Part shown: one piece after another, positions 22,268 to 32,905 of the stretch | Numbering within the stretch: position 1 is the first letter of the stretch | How the letters are laid out: each line of letters starts with the position of its first letter | From: Odontocerum albicorne | Taxonomy: Eukaryota > Arthropoda > Insecta > Trichoptera > Odontoceridae | Length of the DNA stretch: 64,000 bases | Assembly (NCBI GenBank): GCA_949825065.1 | Contig: OX463855.1 | Coordinates: 37,706,301-37,770,300, forward strand | Direction of reading: 5' to 3' | Notes under the pieces: generated by a model | The model's database searches: none | What the model saw: the letters and a program-made list of their open reading frames with translations, nothing else | Told to the model about the DNA's origin: nothing | Program-made: the position numbers and the translations under genes

Positions 22268-22465
22268 ATTGACTTCCGTGGTCTGGTGGTAAGACACTTG
22301 TCTGCCGATCCGGAGGTTGCGGGTTCGATACCCGCTGGAACCCAGATTTTTAAAATAGAATTCCAGTCTGGTTAACACTTAGGGCCTATAAAAACCAGCT
22401 TTCTGGTTGGTTGGAAGAGATTGCTACATGGCAATAAACTCACCAGGTTAATAAATAAAAAATAT
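22268..22465 (+). mobile_element. SINE-1, full-length
   Basis: The tRNA-like head (ggtctggtggtaagacact for the A-box region and ggttgcgggttcgatacccg for the B-box) gives an internal RNA polymerase III promoter. The body follows (cccagatttttaaaatag, attccagtctggtt), then the tail ttggttggaagagattgct and tggcaataaactc ending in an AT-rich run. It is one of the best copies of the family, about 195 bp. It codes for no protein and would depend on a LINE for movement; LINE-3 shares its tail. Confidence 0.9.
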
Positions 22466-22774
22466 ATTATAGAACTTCATTTTTAAAAACAGTGATTTAA
22501 CACTTGAATGTGGTAAAAATTCTATACAATAAACTTAATTAAAGTTGCAGGCCTCGCTATACAAAGCATTATCAAATTGTTCTCAATTAGTTGCTTACCA
22601 AGTGTATATAGGTAAATATTTTACAATCTATGGATTACACTTAACATAAAAAATTATTACGAGTCAACCATCCTTGCCTGTTTGAAATGCTTCTGTAAAG
22701 CGAAATAAGCCTGTCACTTTAATTAAAGTTTATTTCTTAGATTTTTTTCACATAAAGTAATAAATTAATATGTT

Positions 22775-23700
22775 GGTTAAATGCTTCGAGCCCCGCACTG
22801 TTCTACTATCCTCGAATGGTACAGTATTACCTATGACTTCCATCATGCATATTCTTTAAAAAAAAAGGGAAAAAACATTCCGATGTGCTTCGATTATCTT
22901 ACTTCGGTGTGCCATCGGAACCAGTACAGCGAATGGTGCTGCTGGTCAATGGCTCACTCGATTAACCCTTCCCTTACGGTGATAAAAATGAAACGCGCGC
23001 TCCGGCGTTGGGTAGTGAGTACGCAATAAAAAATTAGCGATTTTAAATCGGAAAAATAAGAACATTCATAGATAATCCCCTTAATTAATTATAATTGAAG
23101 TTAAAAATTATAATAATTGAGATTTATTTGCTGAAAACATTAAAAAACCATCTGGCACCGCTCACGGAACGGGCGTACGACCAACCTATTTGCAAGCTTA
23201 GAAGCTACTAGCGGCGCGGAATACAGTCACATACCCCGGCGCTTACGCATATGCTTGCGGCGTTGAGGCAATTCAGGTTCTCGCAATTCAGTCTAGTATG
23301 CAAGAGTGAGATGCGAATATAGTGTCGCGCTTCCCGCATACTATTCACCTATCGTCAAGACGAGGCGTTCGCCGCGTTTAAATGCGAATTTGTTTTCGAT
23401 CTTTACAAAACACCTCGATGTAGTCGATAAATTCTGATTATTATTAATATTATTTTTTAAATCAATGCGTAAATATATTATGGAGGAATACCTAAAATCT
23501 TAACCTTGTATTTATAATATTTATAGAGATATTGATGGTTATTAGAAGCAATGTGTAGAAGATACCCAACACAGGGAAGGAAAGGTTAAAGGAAAAAAAA
23601 GAAACGAATAAAAAACTCCACGTGATAGCTTTGCTTTCCAACTGAATTGACGTCGAAATGGCAAGGGTATCCTTGCCTAAGAGGTCCAACAATGACGTTA
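22775..23700 (+). mobile_element. SINE-2 copy split by a TTAA element
   Basis: 22775-22965 matches SINE-2 from the head end through cttcggtgtgccatcgga to ggctcactcga; 23586-23700 resumes with aataaaaaactccacgtg, cttgctttccaactgaatt-like sequence and gacgtcgaaatggcaag. The undivided copy at 3360 runs directly from gctcactcac to tttaaaaaaaaactccacg, so the break is an insertion. Confidence 0.8.
22966..23585. mobile_element. piggyBac-like MITE, 620 bp, in SINE-2
   Basis: TTAA lies at 22962-22965 and 23586-23589. The ends CCCTTCCCTTACGGTG and, reverse-complemented, CCTTTCCTTCCCTGTG agree at 11 of 16 positions and resemble those of the short element at 30027. The flanking SINE-2 halves join correctly when the element and one TTAA are removed. 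No transposase inside. GC-rich patches near 23150-23400 contrast with the AT-rich flanks. Confidence 0.85.
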
Positions 23701-23984
23701 CTTGACTAAATTAAGTCAGAATTACTCGTAAATCAATTAATACACTTCGTGTCAATAAAATTAAGGAACAGTAAAAATAGTTAACCATTTGATTAATTAA
23801 CCACCGTAAAAATGTCACCCTAATACACATCCCACAGTACGCTATGGAACTTAAGCCAATAAAGTTCTTTGTCGGAAGTTCTTTCTATGTGCATGTTGGT
23901 TTTCTTACATTTAATCATGGTTTTCATACATTTAATCCGATTTAATAAAAACACTAGACTTTATATTTGATTGTATTAATTTAA

Positions 23985-24205
23985 AATGGTAATATATTTA
24001 TTTAAAATGAACGAATTGGTAATGGGAAATGAATTGGTAATGTATTTATTTAAAATGAACGAATTGGTAATGTGAAATGAATTCGTAATGTATTTATTTA
24101 AAATGAACGAATTGGTAATGGGAAATGAATTGGTAATGTATTTATTTAAAATGAACGAATTGGTAATGTGAAATGAATTGGTTATGTATTTATTTAAAAT
24201 GAACA
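23985..24205 (-). repeat. 48-bp minisatellite, locus 2
   Basis: The same unit as at 21126-21455, read on the minus strand; about 4.5 copies. It ends immediately next to the MITE at 24213. Confidence 0.92.
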
Positions 24206-24212
24206 CTACATA

Positions 24213-24597
24213 TACTGCCGTCATAAGCAAAAACGCAGCTAACGGGAAAAAAACAGAAATTTAACTAAGTATGAGGCAATATTTCATATCAAATTCTGAA
24301 CCATAATCCATAATAAAATACAGAAAACCATTTATTTCAATACAAAAATCGACATAATGTATTTTTTAATTTTACGAAATACTAGGTTTTTCTAAGCAAA
24401 AAAACTATAAAATGTGATTCATGAGAAAAAAGGCAGAAAGTGCCTGTGCGTTTACTGCGTTTTTACTTATGAATCATATCTTACTGTTTTTTTGTTTATG
24501 AATCACCATTTTTAAGCAGCAATGAAAATCATAAAAGTGCAGTTTTCTCAAAACTTAACTTTGGCCATTAGCTGCGTTTTTGCTTATGAGGGCAGTA
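24213..24597. mobile_element. MITE with long near-perfect terminal repeats
   Basis: The left end TACTGCCGTCATAAGC continues AAAAACGCAGCTAA; the right end is its complement with one mismatch over about 30 bp. TA flanks both ends (24211-24212 and 24598-24599), suggesting a Tc1/mariner-type TA duplication. The 385-bp interior repeats tgcgttttt-acttatgaatc-like words derived from the ends. No open frame. Confidence 0.85.
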
Positions 24598-24749
24598 TAT
24601 ACGCGCAATGATCACCCATAACCCGGGACGAGCTTAATAAAAGGCACAATACAAAGCGGACGATCAGGGTACTTGATGTTGGTGCCACTGAGATGACTAT
24701 GCAAGCCAATTTATGATAGGCATACCCTGTTATATAAAGACCTATGAGC

Positions 24750-25560
24750 TTCAATATCTACAGTTTGTGTGCGTCTTCTATCTCTATACGGTTCTGATAA
24801 CTAGCAACAGTTCCACACCATTTGTCTATATCTGCTGCTTTTTGCTCCCAGTTGTGAGGCGCATTAATGTTTTTAAGCGTCTCGTGCAGTAGGTCCTTAT
24901 AAAGGGTCTTTCAAATTAAACAGTTTTTTTTAATTCTTGGATAAAACACAGATGGCGTCGCGAACTTGCCTGGGTCTTGCGACATTTGAGAAGTGTAATA
25001 TATGACATTCATAAAAATGGAGTCGTATGCAATGCAACAACGCGTTCAAATTGTTGAATTATTTTATGCATTGTAATCTCCGGAAACGGTGATGTTAATT
25101 AGCCACCAAGATCATGTGATCTGACACCGTTGGACTATTTACTCTGAGGTTACTTAAAAAATCAGGTTTATAAGAATGACCCCCAAACTCTTGAGCTGAA
25201 GGACGAAATTATTCGCGTTATCGGTGAATTATGCCAAAATGTCATCGAAAATGTTGACAAAAAAGTTGGCATCTGTGGAGCTGCAAGAGGTGGACATTTG
25301 GCGGATATTATTTTTTTGTGTTTAAATGTCATACATTATACTTTAATGACCAATAAAAAGTTTTGTGAAATCAAGGCTAAATGGGTTTTTATTAAAGAAT
25401 TAAATTTTTTTAAATAAAAAATCCGCTCAATTTGAGACTCTTTATATCTTGCGGTGACCACCATGCCTCCTTCTGTCATTTACCAGCTCGTCAAAGAGGG
25501 CATTTCTTGGAAGTCTGTATTAAGATATATGAGCCACGTATCAATACCAATGTAGACATG
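24750..25560 (-). mobile_element. LINE fragment split by mariner A
   Basis: After removal of 24902-25442, the minus strand reads across the junction ARYKDLLHETLKNINAPHNW and EQKAADIDKWCGT, the C-terminal R.KD.LK..L...N..WE..A.DR..WR pattern of LINE-1-like or similar insect LINEs. The reading frame is restored by subtracting one TA, supporting the insertion. Confidence 0.65.
24902..25442 (+). mobile_element. Mariner A, internally deleted copy 2
   Basis: The ends are AAGGGTCTTTCAAATT and AATTTGAGACTCTT, with TA at both flanks, inside a LINE fragment. N-terminal MESYAMQQRVQIVELFY is followed by the same junction as copy 1 and the PPRSCDLTPLDYF segment, then WSYVK-equivalent, LKDEI and GAARGGHL. 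A short deletion removes part of the SIPELKEE/ELEPQ region. Confidence 0.88.
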
Positions 25561-25774
25561 CACGCGACAGAATATCGATGCTACTTCAGTTTACTCTACT
25601 CAAAACTTAATAATTTCATACTCTATGATACCATTGAATATTTATTATTTATCTGCGGTACATATGCTGACATTTTACACATACACTACACCTAAACCCG
25701 AATGTGTTTCTATCACCTTCGGCTTTATTTTGATTCTCTGAGGTTGTCTTACTATAGTTCGGAAATTCTAGGAT
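25443..25774. other. LINE remainder and unassigned spacer
   Basis: The left part belongs to the split LINE. The right part (about 25735-25774, tatagttcggaaattctagg) resembles the flank of repeat D. Nothing else recognised. Confidence 0.4.
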
Positions 25775-25949
25775 GAGTCCTGTGACAGCTCACAAATTTG
25801 CCCCAATACAACCTTGTAACGATGTTCAGTAATTTTAATTATTTTATCAACTTTAATATAAGCCTCGATTCTAATAAATAGCAAGTTATTTAGGTAAATA
25901 CATCACATAAGGTTGTATTGGATCAAATTTGTGAGCTGTCACAGGACTC
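25775..25949. mobile_element. Foldback derivative of repeat D
   Basis: The left GAGTCCTGTGACAGCTCACA continues about 41 bp and is repeated inverted at the right end (aaatttgtgagctgtcacag, gactc). The middle matches repeat D (ttaattattttatcaacttt, aagcctcgattctaataaa). The right end abuts RTE sequence. Confidence 0.8.
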
Positions 25950-26400
25950 AATTTTACCTTCCACCTTTTTATTTTATTTCTTAAGGACACACCAGCTGAC
26001 CATCTTAGCATGCGCATTTCAGCAGTTTCTAGTTGCATAGAGTAAGAGTTATACATCGTCCAGCATTCGGAGCCATAGAGGAGTGCGGGTCCGACTATCG
26101 TTTGGTATACTTTTCCTTTTAACTTTACTATCACATAGAACTCCCGTCATTGATCTAAACTTCATCCATCACACACTAATTCTATGTATTACATCTGCTG
26201 CACATCGTCCATCGCTATGGATGAGTGACCCAAGATACTTAAAGGAGTCACAATTTGGTAATATTTCTCCATCCATTTGCATTACGGGAGTGACAGCATT
26301 TGTGTTCTCGAATGGTAGGTACAGATTCTCTGTTTTCTTTCTGCTCAGTCTCAATCCATTGTCCTCCAAGTTATTTGTTATTTGTAAAATAATTTGTTAA
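25950..26400 (-). mobile_element. RTE-type LINE, internal fragment
   Basis: The minus strand reads MEDNGLRLSRKKTENLYLPF, MDGEILPNCDSFKYLGSLIH and SDGRCAADVIHRI, then VKLKGKVYQTIVGPALLYGS, ECWTMYN and MLRWSAGVSLRNKIK. It reaches further 5' than the other RTE copies and shows the G-L-R..S..KTE and F-K-Y-L-G-S blocks just after the RT active site. The 3' part is replaced by the foldback element. Small deletions and stops are present. Confidence 0.85.
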
Positions 26401-26954
26401 ACTCATGTGTAATAAAATTACATAAATTGGGTAATCAATATGAGCATTGTAAGTAGTTATATGAATTTCTATATGGCTTTGACTATTTCCAAGAATAAAA
26501 TTAATAAGGAAAGAATTAGTTGTTTAAATAACTCTGGCGTAACTTTGTGGAACTTCATAATTGATATAAAATTAATACGCGATTAGTTTGTTTTATTCCG
26601 CTTTATTTATTGCAAATCAATATGCATTACAACACTTGCTGTGTCATCATCATAAGGTGAGTTGTCAAGAACTGAAGTGTACTCGTATATTAATTCCTTC
26701 ATAATGCGTGTTGTTTATGGTAAAATAAAGTAAAATTGTCTGTACTATTTGTTGTTTATGGTACTAAGGGGAAATATTGTTAGAAGAGGATACATTAAAT
26801 TGATTGTTTATGATATTTTAATTTTGTATGTATGCCTTATGTATCTCTATGGTTTCTAGACTTTTTATTGTACAATATGTGATTGATATGTGCAATATTT
26901 TTGTGTTTATTGGGTGTAAAAACGAGTGATCATGTGTTATTAGGTGTTTACAGT
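26401..26954. other. Unassigned AT-rich region
   Basis: No gene or repeat boundary recognised. Confidence 0.4.
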
Positions 26955-27060
26955 ACAACCTAGTGGGTTTATTAGCATGTGGCAATCTCGTCCAACTAAT
27001 CAGAAAGATATTATAGAGCTTAAAAATGAAAATTGGACTGGAACCCTTTTTTTACAAAAG
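26955..27060 (-). mobile_element. SINE-1 tail fragment
   Basis: Contains gtgggtttattagcatgtgg and caatctcgtccaactaatca, the reverse complement of the SINE-1 tail. The tRNA-like head is absent. Confidence 0.6.
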
Positions 27061-27234
27061 TCAAATACCAGTGAAAATTTAACCCTTTAGCTTATAAAAA
27101 AACCTTGTAATAAATGCTTTCCAATTATTAAGCCTTTTCACTGTTCCGTTTCAGACACTTTTTTTAGGTTTTTCAAAACTTTTCGTATTTGCTAGTGCTA
27201 TCGAGAATTTATTATTTTTTTGTAAATCTTTCAC

Positions 27235-27540
27235 CCTGCGCACCCGGCAGGGGTCTGTCGTCTCTGTGATTCGGGAGAGGCAATGGTCCTGGCTGGGACA
27301 TGTTCTGAGAATACCCGATGATAGTTGGCCGAGGAGAGCGCTGTTTTTCTGTCCATTGGGGTCCCGACGGCCTGGAAGACCCTCTCTCACGGTGTACCGT
27401 TCCTATGACAAGGAAGTCAGAGCGTTAGGAATGTCGTGGAGGGAGGTTACCAACACCGCCAAAAACCGTTCTGAATGGAAAAGACTGGCGTCTTCCCTAT
27501 GCTCCCTTGTGGAGCTTTAAAAGAAGGGTGAATTGAATTG
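27235..27540 (+). mobile_element. LINE C-terminal fragment, family 5
   Basis: The + strand reads RERQWSWLGHVLRIPDDSWP, RRALFFCPLGSRRPGRPSLT, MSWREVTNTAKNRSEWKRLA and a stop after VEL. This is the W-x-G-H-V..R..D, G-x-R-x-x-G-R-P, A-x-x-R-x-x-W pattern at the end of many LINE proteins. A copy at 45327-45632 (reverse) starts and ends at nearly the same points, including gaattgaattgaat at the 3' end. Confidence 0.8.
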
Positions 27541-27644
27541 AATGGATCACCCCCACGATTAAAGACATATGTCTTACTAACCAGATCACGGGAGAAAAGT
27601 AGAATAATGTATAACAAAATAATGGAAGTAGGAAAGAATTAGAA

Positions 27645-27785
27645 AAAGGTGTATATTGAAGTAAGATACAGTACGTGAATGTAAAAAGAAGCGTTTAAAT
27701 GGTTTGGCCACGTAGAAGGAATGAATGACGAAAGATATACAAAAATAATTGAATACATAATGTACGAATTTGGAAAGACTTAGAA
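27645..27785 (+). mobile_element. LINE relic with FGHV motif
   Basis: Reads KRSVKWFGHVEGMNDERYTK in one frame, the same region from which the 46-bp array at 34294 derives. Confidence 0.55.
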
Positions 27786-28754
27786 AAACGTGACACCGCC
27801 TAATTAATCAATTCCCAAAAGACTGAATAGTTCGCAATAATAATACTCAGTATCATAATTAAAAAATAAGTAATATTTAATTTTATGCAATTTAAATACG
27901 AGTACATCCTTGCGCAACGAAATTGTTTGTCATCACTGCAAATGTACCCCTGCAATGCACCTACACAGGTGCATCCTGACTGCAAATCCAATTTAGTTGA
28001 AGATTCCTGATATCATTGATGTGTTGCATCCAATATATGCCAATGGAAAAGAGGAACGAGTTTTCCAATTTCGCTTTGGAACGATTGATGATTTTTCTAT
28101 AAAAAAATATGGTTTTGATTGATTTATTTACACGACTAAATTAATTCAATTAATCTCATAGCAAAATTATTTTACGTATATTAATTCATTCTTTTGTATG
28201 GTACCCATCAATTTATTCAAATTTGTGGTTCAGGTATATTTAAGAGCATGGTCGAAAGACGACAAGATTGTCTTTGATCCCATTAATCGAACCTTCAGGT
28301 TTCGAACCGCTGGAATATGGAAGAACTTGGTCGTTATCTTACGAAAAACTTTTAATTTTCTATAGGAGCATTTGTCTTCTCAGTTATGTCAAATTTGTGG
28401 ACACTCACAACTGGCTCCTTCGATTTCTAGTTAGTGTCGCTCATTGCTGAGTGTCGTGGTTTTTTTATGGTCGGAAACTAAGGGGATGATTTACTTCTAG
28501 CCCTTCGGGTCCTAAACCATGAAGAATGCAGTACTCGATAAAGAAGTCATTGATTTGGTGTAGCCACCCTGTTCGTTACGATTCAACAATCTCAGCCCTT
28601 ATCAGCTTTTCCTAACCGTCTTAAATCATCAGAATTAACTATAAACATATTACTCACTATGATAAAAAAAAAGACGTTAAGGAATGCAAATATAGTCCGA
28701 AAGTTTCAGTAGTTAACCTGTAGGGCAACAATGAATCATTCTGAAGTTTTGTTC
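27786..28754. other. Unassigned region
   Basis: No gene recognised. The part around 28400-28480 (cattgctgagtgtcgtggtt) may be a degraded repeat, but no second good copy was found in the window. Confidence 0.35.
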
Positions 28755-29230
28755 TCAAAAGACAGTAAATAACAATGTGGAGATCACTAAAAAAACTTGA
28801 AAACCAAAAAATATCTCTACAAACCAAATTGAAGGTGGGTGATTCAATTCTTGGAAACCATCGTGTTGAATTGTCGCAACAGAAATGTGCATTGGCACAT
28901 TGTCGTACAATAATCTCACATCTCGTGACACCTTTTCCAGGTGTTTTGTTTTTATGGCACCCTTTAATATATACACTAATAATAAATAATACTCGACAGT
29001 AACAGGAGTATTTATATCTTTGAAGTCAATAAAAAGAATACCCTGACAATCTCAAAAAAGGTGTCATAATGTTTTTTGTAACCTTGGATTTTTTGGGCCG
29101 TGGTGATCCCGGAATAGATGTTTGTACAGAATTCGCAAGTAATGTGGTTTTAGAAAGCTCACAAAATGCTGCTATTTCTTTTGATGTTAGTTTTCTCTCT
29201 TGTAACACCTTATCTTATATTAATTCAACA
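28755..29230 (-). pseudogene. Old Tc1/mariner transposase remnant
   Basis: The minus strand shows two parts: LQERKLTSKEIAAFCELSKT with GSPRPKKSKVT (helix-turn-helix region with a linker) at 29208-29050, and LLYDNVPMHISVATIQHDGF with NHPPSIW (equivalent of LL.DNA..H....T....G...L..PPYSPD) at 28910-28800. Catalytic motifs are eroded and the segment between is deleted or unreadable. No ends were found. Confidence 0.6.
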
Positions 29231-29384
29231 GTTTCGTGATAAGTACATCTGCTGCTTTACCTTGAAGAGGGCCATTTTCAATAGATTTTATGCCTAAATT
29301 AAATTATTTTGTACTATGTTTCACTTTATAGAATATAACGGACAAGATTTTCTGTACTCAAACATCGTCAATTACTGTGAATTC

Positions 29385-29705
29385 TTTATTTGATAGTACG
29401 TAGGTATTTATAACATTTCAGAATGGGCGCGGGAGTGCGCCCGCGATATGATTCTACCTCGCTCCTGTGAATGCAGAAATGGTCAATTGTAGTATTTGTA
29501 GGTAACAATCTATTTACGGAACCGACGAGACAGCGTGGTGCGTTCTCTCTCTAGTATGGAATGCGGCGCGATGCTCGGCCGGCCTCATGTCGGGCATGTG
29601 ACCTTTGGACCGCTTACTATAATTTGTCGAGGTATCCGAAGGTCGTTTCGTCGGTCATTGGCCGTATATATGCGACAATATTCAGCGACGAACGCCACAC
29701 TACCT
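29385..29705 (+). repeat. Repeat C, copy 1
   Basis: Shares gtaggtatttata, then a GC-rich segment (ggcgcgggagtgcgcccgcg), then ggtgcgttctctctctagta, gtatccgaaggtcgtttcg and atatgcgacaatattc with copies at 33582, 55119 (reverse) and 58777. The left part seen in the other copies is not recognisable here. Confidence 0.75.
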
Positions 29706-30022
29706 TTTTTTAAAGGAACTCTTGATAAATACGCGACATTTCATTTTTAACATTTCAAAATATAATGAAACAACACGTCTTCTAACGGTTCTATTTTATA
29801 TAAAATTGAAGATGTAGAGGTATCAAATGTGAACTGTACTATCACCTGACCACGCATTAAGCTGTCTGTACATACTTCGTACATTCGGACCGTAGTGGAG
29901 TTATATTTAGAATACTGCGGGTTTGAGAAAATTTTCACAGAACTTGGACTAGTTTAATTAAATATTTAACGTCAAACATTATTTATTAACAAAATTATAA
30001 ATTAAACATGACTTCTCCTATA
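29706..30022. other. Unassigned region
   Basis: No gene or element recognised. Confidence 0.4.
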
Positions 30023-30026
30023 TTAA

Positions 30027-30241
30027 CACTTCCCTTACTGTGCTAAAAAAATCCGCCAGCCACGGTGCTGGGCGCTAAGCGTCCAGTGAAAAATCTATAT
30101 TTTAAATCAAAATTATGCAAAATCTGCTAGGTGATTTTTTGTAGTTAGCTATAAAAATCATTTTATTATGTATTAAAACGTCGAATAATCAAATGAAATA
30201 TAAGTCCTGGTCCCTCGCTATCCATCACAGGGTAGCAAGTG
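30027..30241. mobile_element. Short TTAA-flanked MITE, 215 bp
   Basis: TTAA lies at 30023-30026 and 30242-30245. The ends CACTTCCCTTACTGTG and, reverse-complemented, CACTTGCTACCCTGTG match at 11 of 16 positions, and the left end resembles the 22966 element. Likely a smaller piggyBac-like relative; no empty site is available. Confidence 0.65.
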
Positions 30242-30428
30242 TTAATCAGGAATGGAAATGAGAATGCTGCAGTCACTGACGTTTTCGGAGTTAGTTTGCT
30301 AACTTATGAAAGCCTGAAAAGGTACTTACGTATATCCAAGCCTTGGAATGGAATCCCGCATGTCTTTCGAGGACTTTTAAAGAACTTTTTTGAACTGTTT
30401 TTTAATTGATTATTTTGTTTTTTTTTAA

Positions 30429-30607
30429 ACTGGCGTGCTTATTGCTATGTGGCAATCCATTCCAACCCACCAGAAAGATGTTTAGATAGGCCCTTAGTGA
30501 AAACCAAACAGGAATCCCATGTTTTTAAATCTGGGTTCCAGTGAGGATTGAACCCGCAACCTCCTAATTGGCAGACAAGCGTCTTACCACCAGGCCACAG
30601 AGGTCGT
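30429..30607 (-). mobile_element. SINE-1, full-length
   Basis: Reverse complement of the whole element: tail (gcttattgctatgtggcaat), body (tttttaaatctgggttccag) and tRNA-like head (ggattgaacccgcaacctcc, gtcttaccaccaggccac). Confidence 0.88.
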
Positions 30608-30890
30608 CTAGTAAGACGTTGTTCCCCTGTGCTGAAGAAGATATGTGAAGTGGCACCGGTCTTATTCCGTCTTTTATATTTTGTTTTCAATTTGTATTTG
30701 GTTTTAAATTTATTTTTCAATTATAAGTCTTTTACGTTTGTATGTTTGCGCAGTGCGGGCTGTGCGTCTGTGGACGTCTTTGTATTGTGTTGGTAGCATG
30801 TGATTTTGTACGATTCGATACCTGTTTATTTTTGATTATTTTTGTTGTAATTGTGTAATATTATTTTAAATTTTGATATATTCTGTACAG

Positions 30891-31144
30891 TACCCGGAGA
30901 TAAGTAATACACATCGGGCTTAAGAAAGAGACTGTCGGCCATAATCGGCTAACTTCGGCTTTGTAGAGCGTCGTCTCTGTCGCACGATGCGCTAAGAATC
31001 CGCTTGACAACGACTAACAAATCGAGACGGAACACGTGTATGAACATATCTATGACAGACACGATGCTCTACAAAGCCGAAGTTAGCCAAAGTTAGCAGA
31101 CAGTCTCTTTCTTAAGTCCTATGTGTATTACTTACCGCCGGGTA
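30891..31144. mobile_element. Foldback element with about 90-bp arms
   Basis: The left arm starts TACCCGGAGATAAGTAATAC and runs through aagaaagagactgtc and taacttcggctttgtagagc. The right arm is its inverted copy with a few mismatches, ending gccgggta at 31144. The loop is about 70 bp. It is 254 bp long with no open frame; the transposon class is unknown. Confidence 0.85.
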
Positions 31145-31232
31145 GTGTACTTAATATTTGAGTGCTCACTACTGACCCTTTTATTTTTTTATTATTTTTG
31201 TTATAAGATATATTATACCGTTTATTTATAAC

Positions 31233-32905
31233 GTTTTCTTCCCAGTGGCATGTCAGGTTTCCCCAACGTTGAATACACTTGAGAGTAGACATCTTTGTCC
31301 CCGGCAGCCCGAAAAAGATCTCCAATGCCCCTTATGTAAGTCCAATCACGTATCTTGCGGAGCCAGAAGATTTGCCTCCTGCCAACACCTCTTTGGCCTT
31401 CTATTTTGCCTTGGATGATCATGTGCAGTAATTTGTACTTTGCTCTAAGTACAATACATGACCCAAGTAGGACACCTTTCGGATTTTAATATTAGTCAGC
31501 AACTCTATCAACTTTGGCTTTTTGAAGAACCCTTGTGTTTCTGACCATATCCGTACAGGGTATCTGTAGCATTCTCCGGTGCATCCACATTTCGCATGCT
31601 TCCAGTCGGTTCATACTACCAACTTTGAGGGTCCATGATTCTACTCCATGCAATAACACTGACCAAACGTAGCATTTGACTAACCGTTGTCGAAGTTTTA
31701 AGTTTAGAATATCATCGCAGAATATACTTCTCATTTTATTAAAAGCCGCACGAGATGATTCAATTCTGCACTTGACTTCGGTTTCTGGGTCGAGGTCTTC
31801 CACTAGGATACTTCCGAGGTATTTAATTTTTTTCACATTTTTTTTCTCTCTTTATCAGCACCGTTCAATGTAAGACGTGATCCTGCCGGCCAAACACCGT
31901 GAACTTAGTTTTTCTCACGTTCATGTTCCGCTCCAGTCTCACACCGGCTTAATTAATTCTATCTATTAGGTGTTAAAATAAGTTGTGTCCGTTTTTTTTT
32001 TTTCAAATCTCAAATTTAAAAATGAGCACTAAAAGTAAAACAAAATTTTCTGTTCTACAAGATATTGTGTTTGCTTTTACGTTATATATATATTTTTTTA
32101 TTTGATAACAAGCCTTCAAAATGGAATGTCAAGTAGACGAAAGTGAGCATTTTCGACACCTCCTTCTGTTCGCGTTCAATCGAGGGAATAAAGCTGCCAA
32201 AGCTGCTCGCAATATTTGCGAAGTGTACGGTGAAGATACTATGAATAAAAGGACAGCTCGTCGATGGTTTTTGCGTTTCAAAGACAGTAGTTTCGACCTG
32301 AAAGACATGGAGCGTTCCGGACGACCAATGGACTTCGGTGAGGACCCCTCAAACCATATTATTCATGAAGCTTACCTTCAAATAACCGTGGAATTGGCTG
32401 AGCAGATGAATTGTTGTCACATGACTGTATAATCTTAAATTAATGGGAAAAGTCCAGAAGTTCGGCGCTTGGGTTCTACATGTTTTGAGTGAAAACAACA
32501 AAAATCAATTGTCGAACGTTGAAGGAGGTGTCGAAAATGCTCACTTTCGTCTACTTGAGATTTCCATTTTGAAGGTTTGTAATCAAATAAAATAATATAT
32601 GTAACATAAAAGCAAACACAATATCTGGTAGAGCAGAAAATTTTCTTTCGAATGACGTATAACCTTTACCATTTTGTTTTTTTTTTGGTGCTCAATTTTA
32701 AATTTGAAAAAAACTGACAACTTATGTTAACACCCAATATAAGCGTTTGAAGGTCGTCAATACTGTCTGGCAGAACAACCGTACCATCTGCGTACCTGAT
32801 GTTATTAACGCATACACCATTCACTTTGACCCCCAGATTCAAGTTATATAGTGCTTCCTTGAAAACTATATCAGAGTACAGATTGAATAACATAGGTGAC
32901 AAAAT
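31233..32905 (-). mobile_element. LINE-2, longest copy, split by mariner B
   Basis: Upstream part (32902-32742): MSPMLFNLYSDIVFKEALYN, LGVKVNGVCVNNIRYADGTV with YADG at the RT active site (usually YADD), and LPDSIDDLQTL. After the mariner: MNVRKTKF-type sequence, KKIKYLGSILVEDLDPETEV, FNKMRSIFCDDILNLKLRQR, NRLEACEMWMHRRML, and the IEGQRGVGRRQ, DWTYIRGIGDLFRAAGD end. It gives the RT-to-C-terminus order for the family. Frameshifts, and the D-to-G change, make it inactive. Confidence 0.85.
31966..32737 (+). mobile_element. Mariner B foldback derivative, copy 1
   Basis: TA flanks at 31964-31965 and 32738-32739. The left half has the transposase start (32121: MECQVDESEHFRHLLLFAFN, NKAAKAARNICEVYGED, ARRWFLRFKDSS, DLKDMERSGRP), which is the DNA-binding helix-turn-helix part of mariner. 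The catalytic half is missing. In its place the 5' end and first codons are repeated in inverse orientation (from gaaggaggtgtcgaaaatgc to 32737). It has no DDE residues, so it would be non-autonomous. Confidence 0.88.

Noticed and set aside
22268..22345. Possible genuine tRNA gene
   Set aside because: The A- and B-box-like head continues into the SINE-1 body and tail, and many copies share it; no clean cloverleaf or anticodon stem was seen.
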